64,000 nucleotides of DNA, taken from positions 116,841-180,840 of the forward strand of contig JASANG010000538.1 of assembly GCA_030248215.1 (NCBI GenBank), written 5' to 3'. Under the pieces are notes generated by a model, which saw only the letters and a list, made by a program, of their open reading frames with translations, ran no database searches and was not told the origin of the DNA. Below are positions 1 to 9,877 of the stretch, in pieces. Source of the DNA: Enoplolaimus lenunculus. Taxonomy: Eukaryota; Nematoda; Enoplea; Enoplida; Thoracostomopsidae. A program made the position numbers and the translations under genes. Positions within the stretch are counted from its first letter, which is position 1. Every line of letters begins with the position of its first letter.

Positions 1-221
1 AACAATCACGTTTATACTAAAAAATTGTAGCAAACAAAGTGATGTTGGAAAGTTGCTCAAAATACATATGTGGGGCATTATTGCTTAATTATATAGGTTA
101 ATGACTGGAACCATACAAAAATCGTTGCTGTTTTAACCGATATTCTAAATACGGAAATACCTTAGCAGTAGTTTAATTTTGCAATTATATACGTATATAT
201 TATATTACATATAATATCTAT

Positions 222-556
222 ATATGTCGTGCCCCAAACAGCTATTTGCCCTAGTTGACAACTAAGACGTCCCAAACGACAAATGCTGTTTGGAGCCGCC
301 CAAACAACTCCTGGAGTACAAACTGTGTTTGATTGGAGGATTTCACAGAGCAAACAACTGCTGATTAGTTGTTCAAGCTTGACTGTGTTCGAGAAAACTG
401 ACTTCTTAAATCAATTTTCTCGAATACAGTCAAATCTGTACAATCAATCAAAATTAGTCTGCATTCCAGTAATTTGGGCTGGTCCGAACAACAATTATCG
501 TTAGGAACGTCCCAGTTGCCAACTAGGGCGAATAGCTGTTTGGGGCACGACATATA
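222..556. mobile_element. TIR element (MITE-like), about 335 bp
   Basis: The ends are inverted copies of each other over about 40 bp, beginning ATATGTCGTGCCCCAAACAG. The middle has a second inverted repeat around TTCGAGAAAACTGAC and its complement, so the whole unit could fold into a long hairpin. No coding capacity is visible. The flanks are TA-rich, so the target-site duplication cannot be defined. Non-autonomous DNA transposon by structure; superfamily unknown. Confidence 0.7.
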
Positions 557-1385
557 TTAATAAGGTTTAACACATTTTGCATTGAAGAAGCAACTTAAAC
601 ATTTAAACGGCTGATTTGGATTGTGATCATAGACAAATTTTGCCAAAGTAGCGAAATACATTAATGAATCGAACGAATGAAATGTGAAAAATAAAATGTC
701 ATATCTGGTTTGGCTTAGGAAACCGATTTCGGCTTTGGAGCGTTGTTGACGAGGGTGTCAATTGTGGCTGCACGTTTCAGAGGGGTACATCTTTGGGGGG
801 GGGGGGGGGTTGGTGATTTATTGCAATGGACGTCTCGCGAGTGTGCAAAACACAAACGCGTAGTGTGTCCCATCATTTTGTGATATGCAGTTTTGTAACG
901 CGTTTGTTTGACGACAAAGAATAATTGCATAGTCACAAAAGTGATGGGATGTCTATGCATGATCATATTTACGGGGGGGGGGGGTGTTTATAGTATGGTT
1001 GTCGCTGTAATCTGCCATCACAAAAGGGTGAGAAGATGCGTTGAGGGGGTAACGAAAATTTGCTAAATTAAAATTTGAACGTACGTCGAAACTGTTGAGT
1101 TTTGGAAGGCGAAGTCTGTCGTTGAAATGTCAACGGCGCGGGTCGACGGCCATATTGAAGGCGTTGGTTTGAATGCGAAGCGAGTACAATCGAATGAATA
1201 AATATGTTTTGAGTCCGTTGCGAAGAGGGGGTGATGGGTGTGCCTTTTATTGGCTGGATCGTCAAGGTGGGTTGGGTTGTATGAAGAAATTAAATGAATG
1301 CCGAAAACTAAATCAATACTCAGCGTATGAGATGCTGAAAATCAAATTTCAACTGGAAAATGTTTGAACTTACAAGTTGAACTGA
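557..1385. other. No gene seen; two poly-G runs around an imperfect palindrome
   Basis: A run of 15 G (795-809) and a run of 12 G (973-984) bracket about 160 bp that is partly self-complementary: TCCCATCATTTTGTGAT near 870 matches the complement of ATCACTTTTG-like sequence near 935. This may be another short hairpin element. The short open frames here show no family resemblance. Confidence 0.4.
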
Positions 1386-1408
1386 TATCGAAGTTGTAAT
1401 AATTGTAG

Positions 1409-1609
1409 TTAAACTCAACTCTAACCATATTAAGGACATATATGATTGGCTCAAGGAATTGTATTGTAATTTAAGTTAAACTCAACTCTAACCATATTAG
1501 TTAAGGACTTATATCATTGGCTCACGGAATTGTAACTTCAGTTAAACTCAACTCTAACCATATTACTTAAGGACTTATATGATTGGCCCTAGAAATTGTA
1601 ACTTAAGTA
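1409..1609 (+). repeat. Three tandem copies of a ~65 bp unit
   Basis: The unit begins AGTTAAACTCAACTCTAACC and contains ATATGATTGGCTC. Three imperfect copies follow one another. The ATTGG core recurs in the larger array 300 bp downstream, so the two arrays may be related. Confidence 0.7.
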
Positions 1610-1890
1610 TAGATTGTTCCCCAGTGTGATATGAACCAATTGGAATAGAGATCGAATACCCCGAAATCTAAAGCCAGGTGGCCTGAACTACAGCGAATCA
1701 AAAATTTTCCAAAGAATCTTTGGAAAACAGAGAAAATGGGTGATAGGACCTCACATCTTTGTAGATTTCTAATGATATTTAGAAAAAAATCAGTTTTACT
1801 GGACTTAAACTTACCGTTCAGTACTGATTTTCGAAAACAATATTTTGGTCAAACTTTTCGCTCACAAAGAACCACTGTTTTGTAAGATAA

Positions 1891-2288
1891 CTTTACCTGA
1901 TTGGCTGGGCAAGAACTTTAACTGATTGGCTGGCTAGGACCTTTACCTGATTGGCTGGCTAAGAACTTTACCTGATTGGCTGGCTAAGAAATTTACCTGA
2001 TTGGCTGGCTAAGAACTTTGCCTGATTGGCTGGCTAACAACTTTACCTGATTGGCTGGCTAAGAAATTTACCTGATTGGCTGGCTAAGAAGTTTACCTGA
2101 TTGGCTGGCTAAGAACTTTACCTGATTGGCTGGCTAACAACTTTACCTGATTGGCTGGCTAAGAACTTTACCTGATTGGCTGGCTAAGAAATTTACCTGA
2201 TTGGCTGGCTAAGAACTTTACCTGATTGGCTGGCTAAGAACTTTACCTGATTGGCTGGCTAACAACTTTACCTGATTGACTGGCTAAA
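1891..2288 (+). repeat. 25 bp minisatellite, about 16 copies, with ATTGG in each
   Basis: The unit is CTTTACCTGATTGGCTGGCT plus AAGAA. Copies vary by single bases (AAGAA/AACAA, CTTTA/ATTTA). The array lies in an intron and stops 32 bp before the IA-2 exon starting at 2321. Every unit carries ATTGG, the reverse of the CCAAT box, in one orientation at 25 bp spacing. Confidence 0.9.
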
Positions 2289-2320
2289 ATATTATTACCA
2301 TTTGTATGTTAATGTTTCAG

Positions 2321-2374
2321 AAAAGTCAATAAATCGTATCGTGGTCGCTCGTGTCCGATAATTGTACACTGCAG
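2321..2374 (+). CDS. PTPRN-like: IA-2/PTPRN-type receptor tyrosine phosphatase, exon with the catalytic Cys (fourth from last coding exon)
   Basis: This exon encodes KVNKSYRGRSCPIIVHC and ends in the first two bases of a Ser codon. It follows an acceptor (TGTTTCAG) and is followed by a GTAAAG donor. Spliced to the next exon it gives HCSDGSGRTGTY, the phosphatase signature loop. In IA-2 (PTPRN/PTPRN2) an Asp follows CS, as here; active phosphatases usually have Ala. The family is known as catalytically inactive proteins of dense-core secretory vesicles in neuroendocrine cells. Intron phases fit: one leading base, 17 codons, two trailing bases. I looked for the preceding exon (WPD-loop region) in 1-2320 and did not find it, so it probably lies off the window. 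Confidence 0.9.
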
Positions 2375-2865
2375 GTAAAGAAAAATATCAAATATGCAAT
2401 TACATTTGCTTTTAATTTGCATGCATCGAAATCATTTGATAATGGTGAAAGGGGTGGCCATATTTGAAGAAATATACCATTTTTAGCTTCCAACCCGAAT
2501 GTTTCATAGGCTTTTTGTAGTCAATACATTGACGCGAGGTACTTTAGTCTGTACCGGTTTTCATTTTGGGGGGGCTACACCCAAGTTGAACCTGGTTTTT
2601 ATACTCACTTTAGTCTGAAATAAAAGCGGGGGCAAACAACCAGGGGGCAGATCAAATGTGGATAAAATTGGTTGTGTGGGTTGTCCCATCCCCGCTGCCA
2701 CATAGAATCTACTCCGAAAGCATTGTAGTGAATGTCTTTCGTCAAATTTCTCTCAGTCAACGTTGTATTCGGTTAAACCAGTGAATAAATCGTTGATATA
2801 TTTGTAAACAAAAAATATATTGAAACAGTTTAATTGTCTTAAAATTGTAAGTATTATTGTTTTAG

Positions 2866-2930
2866 CGATGGATCCGGTCGAACGGGAACCTATTGCTTGC
2901 TGGATATGGTATTGAACCGCATAAACAAAG
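2866..2930 (+). CDS. PTPRN-like: IA-2/PTPRN-type phosphatase, signature-loop exon (third from last)
   Basis: The exon encodes DGSGRTGTYCLLDMVLNRIN plus K, with one base on the left completing Ser (AG|C) and one on the right starting Gly (G|GA). The acceptor is TTTTAG and the donor GTCAGTG. The sequence closely follows vertebrate PTPRN2 (DGAGR..TYVLIDMVLN). Arg of the CX5R motif is kept, and the Asp characteristic of the pseudophosphatase family is present. The following intron (2931-4309) holds a GC-rich 30 bp minisatellite. Confidence 0.93.
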
Positions 2931-2970
2931 GTCAGTGCAAAATTTAATGTTTGTTTCTGTAGCAACTGTA

Positions 2971-3460
2971 TTAAAGTGTTGTGTGCAGTGTTTTAGAGGA
3001 AATAATTAATGAAAAAACTATAAATGTGGCGCTGACGCTGTCCGTCGCTGTCCGACGCCGCGTATGTCGTCGTCCGTCGCTGTCCAACGCCGTCTGTCGT
3101 CGTCCGTCGCTGTCCAACGCCGTCTGTCGTCGTCCGTCGCTGTCCAACGCCGTCTGTCGTCGTCCGTCGCTGTCCAACGCCGTCTGTCGTCGTCCGTCGC
3201 TGTCCGACGCCGCGTATGTCGTCGTCCGTCGCTGTCCAACGCCGTCTGTCGTCGTCCGTCGCTGTCCAACGCCGTCTGTCGTCGTCCGTCGCTGTCCGAC
3301 GCCGCGTATGTCGTCGTCCGTCGCTGTCCAACGCCGTCTGTCGTCGTCCGTCGCTGTCCGACGCTGTCTGTCGTCGTCCGTCACTGTCAGACGCCGCGTC
3401 TGTCGTCATCGGTCGCTGTCCGACGCCATCTGTTATCCTCCGTCACTATGCAGTGTGATA
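2971..3460. repeat. 30 bp GC-rich minisatellite inside the IA-2 intron (core 3032-3440)
   Basis: About 13 copies of a unit built from GTCGTCGTCCGTCGCTGTCC and AACGCCGTCT. The unit is 30 bp, a multiple of three, so several frames on both strands stay open and translate into 10-residue repeats rich in Arg, Ser and Asp. These frames lie inside an intron and look like by-products of the repeat. Variant units (CCGACGCCGCGTATG) occur at intervals, suggesting higher-order duplication. Confidence 0.9.
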
Positions 3461-4309
3461 GAGCAACGGATGGCTACGGACGGCGCCGAACGACAAGTAC
3501 AGCGCTACCCTAAGGCGTATCGGAAATAGGTGACAAATACGATATGTGAAAAATTACGCCCTTTGTAAAAGATGTCGGTTGTAGAGATTAATGATAAATC
3601 CTAATGTGACACAAACACGGAATGAACGTCGTTTTTGGCAGTTATGCAATATTCATCTTCATTGTTTATTAACAAAAACACAGTAGGTATTGCAGATAGG
3701 TGTGGGAGTGGGAATATATACCCTCGTGAAATTTCTGGAGCGACAAGAAAAGCGTTTTAGTAGACTTTGGAATACTCGACTGAAACCGCGAGCTCAGTAA
3801 CATTTCTTGTCGATGTTACATAAAATTATACTCCACTGAACTACTAAAATCGTGGCTACTCTTTAAACACTTAAACTTACATTACCAGCTACACTAGTCT
3901 TGAATATGAGTTTAAGTAAAACTTAAATAGCTGGGCGGACTAGCTAAACTAGAATTTTAAGCTCAATTTGAACTAACATATTTTTAAGTATGGAGCGAGT
4001 TTAAGGCTGAGCTTATTTTTGGTTTAAGGTATAAGTACTGCTCAGAATCTATGTAGGTTTTAGAATCTATTCGGTTTAGATTAAACTAAAAAGATGTCAG
4101 AATTCAAATGAGTTTTAGCGTAACCTACCAGTTAGTTTAGTTAATCTAGTAAGTTAGTTTAATACTGCTAGATTAGCTTAAGCTTAATCGGGTTAGTGTA
4201 AGCTTTTAGAAAGTAACAGCATCAAATGCGTCTGGACTAATGTCAAAAATTTGCATATTTAACAGTAATATTATACTTTTATCTAAATCGGTTTACATTT
4301 TCTTTACAG

Positions 4310-4383
4310 GAGTCAAACAAATCGACATCGCCGCATCGTTGGAACATTTACGAGACCAAAGAATGGGAATGGTCGAAACTAAA
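4310..4383 (+). CDS. PTPRN-like: IA-2/PTPRN-type phosphatase, penultimate coding exon
   Basis: After the acceptor TTCTTTACAG the exon completes Gly and encodes [20 protein letters not shown] followed by VETK, then a GTGAGTG donor. It matches, almost residue for residue, the helix after the signature loop of PTPRN2 ([20 protein letters not shown]). Length is 2 + 24 codons, and phase is consistent with both neighbours. A conserved Pro of DQRPG is Met here. Confidence 0.93.
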
Positions 4384-4702
4384 GTGAGTGACCGTATTTT
4401 CAAATGGTCATACGACCAATTTATCAGTTAGTAATAGGTTTTCAAACAAACTACGACATCTGCTGTTTTATAATATTTGTGACAGTTGCGTAAAACAACC
4501 ACTAAGAGATACATTTAATGGATTTAGAAGTTACAGGACATTTTGCTAACTGGTGAAAGCTGTTACACACATTTGAGTATACCGGGCAAACGGTTACTTC
4601 CTTTGCCTCAACCATAAAATATGCGTATGGCACATCAGCCGTTGGCAACAAAATAGCGATTTCAGCTGAATTCGTGATGTTAAATATTAATGTTTTTGGT
4701 TT

Positions 4703-4952
4703 AAGCCCTATTCATAGGTGCAATTTTTTGCAGCAAAAACTTGCACTACACGCGTAAGTTTCGTCACACAGCAGCTTTGAAGTTGTTGCAGCTGTAAATT
4801 ATTCACTGGAATTCATTGCTATTGAGTATAATTCGCACCTGTGAACGCAGCTGCAAGTCGCTTGAATTTTTTGCCTCTGCAGTTTGATTGGTCAATCGGA
4901 ATGTTCCTTTGGAGCTTACGCTGCAAAAACTTGCACGTGTGAATGGGGCTTT
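4703..4952. mobile_element. TIR element in the last IA-2 intron
   Basis: Ends are AAGCCCTATTCATAGGTGCA at the left and the complement of AAGCCCCATTCACACGTGCA at the right. The inner part repeats GCTGCAAAAACTTGCA and its complement. No coding capacity. It is a short non-autonomous DNA transposon of about 250 bp by structure; superfamily not identified. Confidence 0.7.
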
Positions 4953-5031
4953 TGTGTTACAAACATTTCTTAAAAAGTTTTATAAAAATACAAACCAAAA
5001 TCGATATTTTAAAATTTTTATTTATTTATAG

Positions 5032-5109
5032 GAACAGTTCGAATTTGTTCTCACATGCGTCGCTGAAGAAGTTCAAGCGATTTTGAAGGCGTTGCCGCAA
5101 CAAAATTAA
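5032..5109 (+). CDS. PTPRN-like: IA-2/PTPRN-type phosphatase, last coding exon
   Basis: The acceptor TTTATTTATAG is followed in phase 0 by EQFEFVLTCVAEEVQAILKA then LPQQN and TAA. The PTPRN2 C-terminus is [20 protein letters not shown] LPQ, so this is the true protein end, with two extra residues. No perfect AATAAA is obvious within 60 bp after the stop (TCAAATAATC near 5155 is the nearest). The four exons splice without a phase conflict and read as one continuous family member, so the gene is probably functional, at least at its 3' end. Confidence 0.94.
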   Translation, partial: EQFEFVLTCVAEEVQAILKALPQQN

Positions 5110-5691
5110 ACTACAAATGATTTTGAGTTGAAAAAATTGAAAAAATCCGCATTCAAATAATCATTTTAAAGTTGGAAAATACTTGAAAATTGTATTTCAT
5201 TTTGTCATTTGCGTCAATGAGTTAGGGCCGTATTTTCAAATTCGTACGTGCTGTTTTTATCGTCTGTTGGTCATCGCTCATGCATATGTTTTCCACTGGC
5301 GAATAACAGAATTGGCATCCAGGTCATGGTCACCTAAAACAGGGATCGAAGGCAATACAATTTATCAAGATTTAGGACTAAAATTACGTTCGGCTTCTGG
5401 TTCGCTTCGCTTGCCAGGTTGTTTATATCGATCGCGCAAGTTCCCGTCAAAAATTTCTGGTTCTCCCACTGATTTTCAGCGCAATTTCGGTCCTGGTTCC
5501 AAAATTTGAAACCGGTTTAGAATTTCCTAATTTTCCTAGAACTTCAACCCAAGAAGAGTTGTATAAATTGTTCTCTTGGCAAACATTAATATTTTAACCA
5601 ATTTTTGGGGAAATTTCCAAGCATAAATGTGGTAAATTCTCCTATAAATTGTTGAAATTAGATAAGGTTTAAGCAATCTCTTAAAATATGC
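5110..5691. other. 3' flank of the IA-2 gene; no further gene seen
   Basis: Probably includes the 3' untranslated region. The open frame at 5183-5509 has no recognisable domain and contains a segment (GGGCCGTATTTTCAAAT near 5226) that recurs in other repeats of the window, so it is read as repeat DNA. Confidence 0.4.
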
Positions 5692-5846
5692 GGCTCATGT
5701 TACTTTAAGGGGTGTCCAGGTTTCTTGTGGGTCTATAAAAGAGTAGGTTTAGATTGTGGATTACATTTGTTTGCTTAGGCTTATGCTTAGGAACACATTT
5801 TTGCAACGCTTAGGCTTAGGCTTAGGCTTAGGAATACGCTTAATTG
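5692..5846. mobile_element. TTAGGC-core TIR element, variant B (right end incomplete)
   Basis: Starts GGCTCATGTTACTTTAAGGG and contains GTCCAGGTTTC, GAGTAGGTTTAGATT and GGAACACATTTTTGCAACG. Between these are runs of GCTTAGGCTTAGG. Variant B is defined by ends resembling GGCCCATGTTACTTTAAGGG; the usual right end (GCCCCTTAAAGTAACATTGG) is missing here. Confidence 0.8.
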
Positions 5847-6051
5847 ATGTGTGATTTGCCGACAAAATTTTTGCTTTGTTTAGTTTTGCTTATATCTCGG
5901 TGATTTGTCAGTTTACGTGTACAAGCTTTTACTGTGAGTGGCTCCATTCGTTATTATATTGTTTTGGAATTGTCCGGTGAAGTCATGATGACATTGTTAC
6001 CGGAATACTGAGATAAACGACCCCCCCAATTTAGTTTTAAAAAGTTAAACT

Positions 6052-6261
6052 AATGTATAGAACAGGGGCGGAACAGTAGTATAAGCGTATTGCTAAACCT
6101 AACACGACTCCTAAACAAAAGCGCAAAAATGAGCTTATACCTAAGCCTAAAGCCTACGCAGAAAAATTAGCCTAATAGTTTAATGCTTACTCCTAATAGC
6201 TTATGCTTACTCTATCTCAGACCCACAGAAAAACGTTCCGTTCCTGATCTTTACACGGACC
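6052..6261. mobile_element. TTAGGC-core TIR element, variant A
   Basis: Left end ATGTATAGAACAGGGGCGGA; right end complementary to GGTCCGTGTAAAGATCAGGA. Core hexamers (CCTAAG) are few and diverged, so this looks like an old copy. Confidence 0.75.
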
Positions 6262-6433
6262 AAAACTTAAAATAAACTTGTGTGTTCGTAGGCCCGAATC
6301 ATTCTACTAAATTAATAAACAGAGTTACTTTTAGTGAAATATTTCTGGTAACTCTGTTATCGTTTTGTGATTAGTACTTTATTCAATTACATGCTATATA
6401 GCATCAGATCTGTACTGTGTTATACCAGATAAT

Positions 6434-6793
6434 GGCTGGGTTTCCAAAATCCTACTTACGTAAGACTTAAATACGGGCTAAGTAATTACTTAACTATAAT
6501 GCCGTTTTTAAAAGCGTATTTAAGTTAAGTAAATACTTAAGTCGCTGACTAAATTTAACATACTACAAATTAACCGCTCATGCATAATTACCTTGGTCTA
6601 ATTCAAATTGTAGACTCATAATGCCTCCTTAATATAAAACAGAACTGTTCGTTTCTTATCATGACAATGGCCGTCATTTTGGCGCTTCTTTGGTTGTGCT
6701 CGAAAATTTAAGTATTTACTTAAATCGGCGACTTAAGTAATTACTTAAGTATGACTTAAGTAAATATTTAAGTAAGATTTCAGAAACCCAGCC
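6434..6793. mobile_element. 360 bp TIR element with ends GGCTGGGTTTC
   Basis: Ends GGCTGGGTTTCCAAAATCCT and its near-complement GATTTCAGAAACCCAGCC. Both sub-terminal parts are dense in ACTTAAGTAATTACTTAAGT-type palindromes. A truncated relative ends at 24463. No coding capacity. Confidence 0.8.
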
Positions 6794-6834
6794 AATATAT
6801 AATAATATATAAATAAATAAGTTATGGTAAGGCC

Positions 6835-7036
6835 GGAATTCTCAAATGTGTAAAGGACCAATATCCGGTTTAGGTCCCGGAATTTGTGAAGCAGAACCTG
6901 TGAAGCTTAACGGCACGTCTTCTGCAACGGTCCTGTCTCCTCTGGTGTGTGGAATTGTAGACTCAACTGCTGGAGTTAAGGGCGTATAAACGTCTATAAC
7001 CAACAGACGATAGGCGTTACGCACATTTGAGAATAC
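6835..7036. mobile_element. Short TIR element with ATTCTCAAATGTG ends
   Basis: Left GGAATTCTCAAATGTGTAAA; right CGCACATTTGAGAATACGG. Related ends (CACATTTGAGAATRNGG) appear near 4577, 32815, 37570, 38162 and 46850, so this is one dispersed family. Confidence 0.6.
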
Positions 7037-7182
7037 GGTCCCTGCATTGAAAACATTTCAGTTGCACTGTGCAACTCCATTATTAAGCAGATTGTTTAAA
7101 TTGAGTAAAAGATTGCATTTGGTTTGTTTTATTTTATTGTGTATATTATCTACAACAAAAATTCTTTCTTTATATATAAAAG

Positions 7183-7633
7183 TTGGCGATTGTAAAGAAC
7201 AGGGGCGGAACAGTATTATAAGCATATTCCTATGCCTTTAACCTAAGCCTAAGCCTAAGCCGGCCCATGTAAAGATCAGGGGCGGAACGTTTTTCTGTGG
7301 TGTTCAATAGAGTAAGCTTAAGGTTTGGACTATTTTTTGCTTGGCTTAGGCTTAGGAATACACTCATCCTTAAGCTTAGGCTTAGGCTTAGGCTTAGGCT
7401 TAGGCTTAGGCTCAGGCTTAGGCTTAGGAATATGCTTATAATACTGTTCCGCCCCTATTCTTTACATTGGCCGTAGAAGCCTAAACCTAATCCTAAGCGT
7501 AAGAATGAGCAGATTCCTAAACCTAAGCCTAAGAATATAAGTGTAAGCCAAGCGAAAAAAATCGCCTTAAGCTTAAGCTTACTCTATTGCAGTCACACAG
7601 AAAAACATTCCGCTCCAGATCTTTACATGGCCC
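7183..7633. mobile_element. TTAGGC-core element variant A interrupted by a second copy
   Basis: The outer element begins near 7183 (TGTAAAGAACAGGGGCGG) and ends at 7633 (GATCTTTACATGGCCC). A complete copy sits inside it in the opposite orientation, at 7262-7472, with ends GGCCCATGTAAAGATCAGGG and CCTATTCTTTACATTGGCC. The break falls within the outer hexamer run (CCTAAGCC). Confidence 0.85.
7262..7472. mobile_element. Inner complete TTAGGC-core element, variant A
   Basis: About 211 bp with both TIRs. Its right half contains a clean run of GCTTAG-type hexamers, so it is probably younger than the host element. Confidence 0.85.
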
Positions 7634-7816
7634 AGCGGTTTGAACACAAAATCAGATTTTAGAACAAGTGCGCTGAGGAGGTATTGTGAATGAAGGCTGA
7701 AACTGACAGCCTTAAGGTGGTGCTATTCTTGCAGTGCGACGCGGTTTATCACCGTACGGTATAGTACGTGAGCAATTCACGTACGATACGGCACGATAAA
7801 TACGGTGACGGACGGC

Positions 7817-7990
7817 CAATGGAGGATCCATGGGGGGGCCACCCCGGCCGTGGGCCCCCGAACAGCATATCGACAAAAATTATATAGCAATTTTGTGACA
7901 ATTGTTCGTGGTTTGTGTGCGGGTCAAAAGTAAGTTTATTACCTGTGAAATTTTGCCCCACCCCATTTTGAGATCCTGGATCCGCCACTG
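7817..7990 (-). mobile_element. Short TIR element with CAGTGGCGGATCC ends
   Basis: Read on the - strand it starts CAGTGGCGGATCCAGGATCT and ends at a near-inverted copy (GGATCCTCCATTG). A second copy at 11821-12003 is closely similar over its length, including ACCTGTGAAATTTTG and a C/G-rich patch with CCCCGGCCG. Both copies lie within a few kb of the FN3 gene. Confidence 0.8.
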
Positions 7991-8092
7991 CGGACGGCGT
8001 CGGATGTCATCAAAAGTTTTATTGCTCCATCCAAATGCATAGAAAATGAATTTTTGGCTTCTGTTCACTTTTCTGTCACTGGCTTAAAAATG

Positions 8093-8687
8093 TCATATAT
8101 ATACTAGTACATAGCACCAAGTGTTGGTCATATATATACTAGTACATAGCACCAAGTGTTGGTCATATATATACTAGTACATAGCACCAAGTGTTGGTCA
8201 TATATATACTAGTACATAGCACCAAGTGTTGGTCATATATATACTAGTACATAGCACCAAGTGTTGGTCATATATATACTAGTACATAGCACCAAGTGTT
8301 GGTCATATATATACTAGTACATAGCACCAAGTGTTGGTCATATATATACTAGTACATAGCACCAAGTGTTGGTCATATATATACTAGTACATAGCACCAA
8401 GTGTTGGTCATATATATACTAGTACATAGCACCAAGTGTTGGTCATATATATACTAGTACATAGCACCAAGTGTTGGTCATATATATACTAGTACATAGC
8501 ACCAAGTGTTGGTCATATATATACTAGTACATAGCACCAAGTGTTGGTCATATATATACTAGTACATAGCACCAAGTGTTGGTCATATATATACTAGTAC
8601 ATAGCACCAAGTGTTGGTCATATATATACTAGTACATAGCACCAAGTGTTGGTCATATATATACTAGTACATAGCACCAAGTGTTGA
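8093..8687. repeat. 17 x 35 bp tandem array, almost perfect
   Basis: The unit is TCATATATATACTAGTACAT plus AGCACCAAGTGTTGG, 35 bp. By eye all units are identical except the last bases of the final one. Start-to-start distances are exact (8093 to 8653 is 16 x 35). Such uniformity points to recent amplification or active homogenisation. There are no unique spacers, so it is not a CRISPR. Confidence 0.95.
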
Positions 8688-8697
8688 TGATACATGT

Positions 8698-8985
8698 AAC
8701 AAGAGTATGCAACTGGGTACATTCTGTGTATAAAAGAATCTATTCAGGCCACATTGCGTTTTTGGCCGACCGTCCCATTGTTTAGTGGGTATAACTTGCG
8801 CTAACCATAAAATTTTATGGTACTTTACATGCATCAAAAACATCCCTTTATATTTCAAAATTGCTAAGCTTGTTCAATCGTATACATTACATGATACTGA
8901 CCCCCCTAAATTGGTGGGGTCGGGCAAAAACGCAACTTGCGGTGAAGTATTTTGTGGACAAGCCAGCTTGTTGCACGGTCTTCTT
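8698..8985. mobile_element. TIR element with ACAAGAGTRTGCAACTGG ends (diverged right end)
   Basis: Left end AACAAGAGTATGCAACTGGG; internal parts GCGTTTTTGGCCGACC and GGGTCGGGCAAAAACGC are themselves complementary. Better copies at 30981-31292 and 12042-12340 define the family. It abuts the 35 bp array. Confidence 0.65.
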
Positions 8986-9283
8986 AGTCATGTACTTTTG
9001 ACGGCACCATTAACCTGCGCGTGGTACGCTTAACTTTTAGCTTAACTATCGCCTAACTGGCGCAATCACAGAAATGTTAGCGAATGCATAAAAATTTGTA
9101 TATCAATATTCGAATTATAGAGCAATCGCGTCTTTGTTTATGAAAGTATTGTACAAAAAGTATGCTGGAAAATTGTCCAAAATACGTATGCCGAATATTG
9201 CAGCTTTCAAGGCTCGACATCTCAGTCTAAGCTAACAACCAATACACTGCTTGTTGAGGCATTAAATAAACTGCGCTACAGCC

Positions 9284-9441
9284 GGATCCGTAGCTAAGGT
9301 GGGGCCAGGAACGCTTAATAGGCTCCCTGGTAAAAATGTTGGCCCTTCAAGAAACTTTTCAATCTTGCTTGTAAGTCAACGAGTACTCTTGTATGCTCCT
9401 TGTGAAAAATTTTTAGGTTCCCCCCGGAAAGGTGAGCTGGC
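9284..9441. mobile_element. Short TIR element with CCGTAGCCAGCTCACC ends
   Basis: Left GATCCGTAGCTAAGGTGGGG; right GGTGAGCTGGCTACGGG. Dispersed family; better copies at 30690-30853, 39626-39775 and 42281-42447. Confidence 0.65.
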
Positions 9442-9785
9442 TACGGGATTACAGCGTTATTCACACTTCGGTTTTTAATCGTTTAGACAGTAAAGTTTTG
9501 TTGACATCATTTTTTTAAAATAATTGTACTCGTTTTCTGTATGAACACACTTATCTTCATTTTTAATAGACCACATGGCCTGTTTCAGCGAAAATGGTAT
9601 ATGAATAGGTCAATCCCCAATACTTGTATATCACACAGTCATATTAGACTTAGTAATATGCTTATACTACTGTTACGCTCCTCAAAGCAACTTTGGCATA
9701 ATGCTATATATTTCGTAATGAACATTACCTTTGTATTGCAAGTTTGATTTCACATGAAAACATTTTAAAGCGCGTTTCCCGTCTT

Positions 9786-9877
9786 AGGGTGGCGTTATAC
9801 TTGTCGCGAGGCGGCGTCCGGAGTTTACGGACGGCGAGTGGACGACACCGGACGTCACCAGAGTATAACGCCACCCT
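9786..9877. mobile_element. 92 bp TIR element with a GC-rich middle
   Basis: Ends AGGGTGGCGTTATACT and AGTATAACGCCACCCT are perfect inverted copies. The middle has GACGGCG/CGTCCG motifs like those in the minisatellite at 16980-17408. Related ends (AAGGGTTGCGCTATACTT) occur at 42862-42880, 45525 and 58565. Confidence 0.75.

Noticed and set aside
1-2320. Upstream exon of the IA-2 gene (WPD-loop region)
   Set aside because: No frame with the expected sequence and splice sites was found; a lone TGGCCTGAACTA at 1679 does not continue as the family does.
2981-3529. Several overlapping open frames of 80-180 codons on both strands
   Set aside because: They come from a 30 bp repeat without stops and lie inside a confirmed IA-2 intron.
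8093-8687. CRISPR-like regular array
   Set aside because: Direct tandem copies with no unique spacers, in an animal genome.
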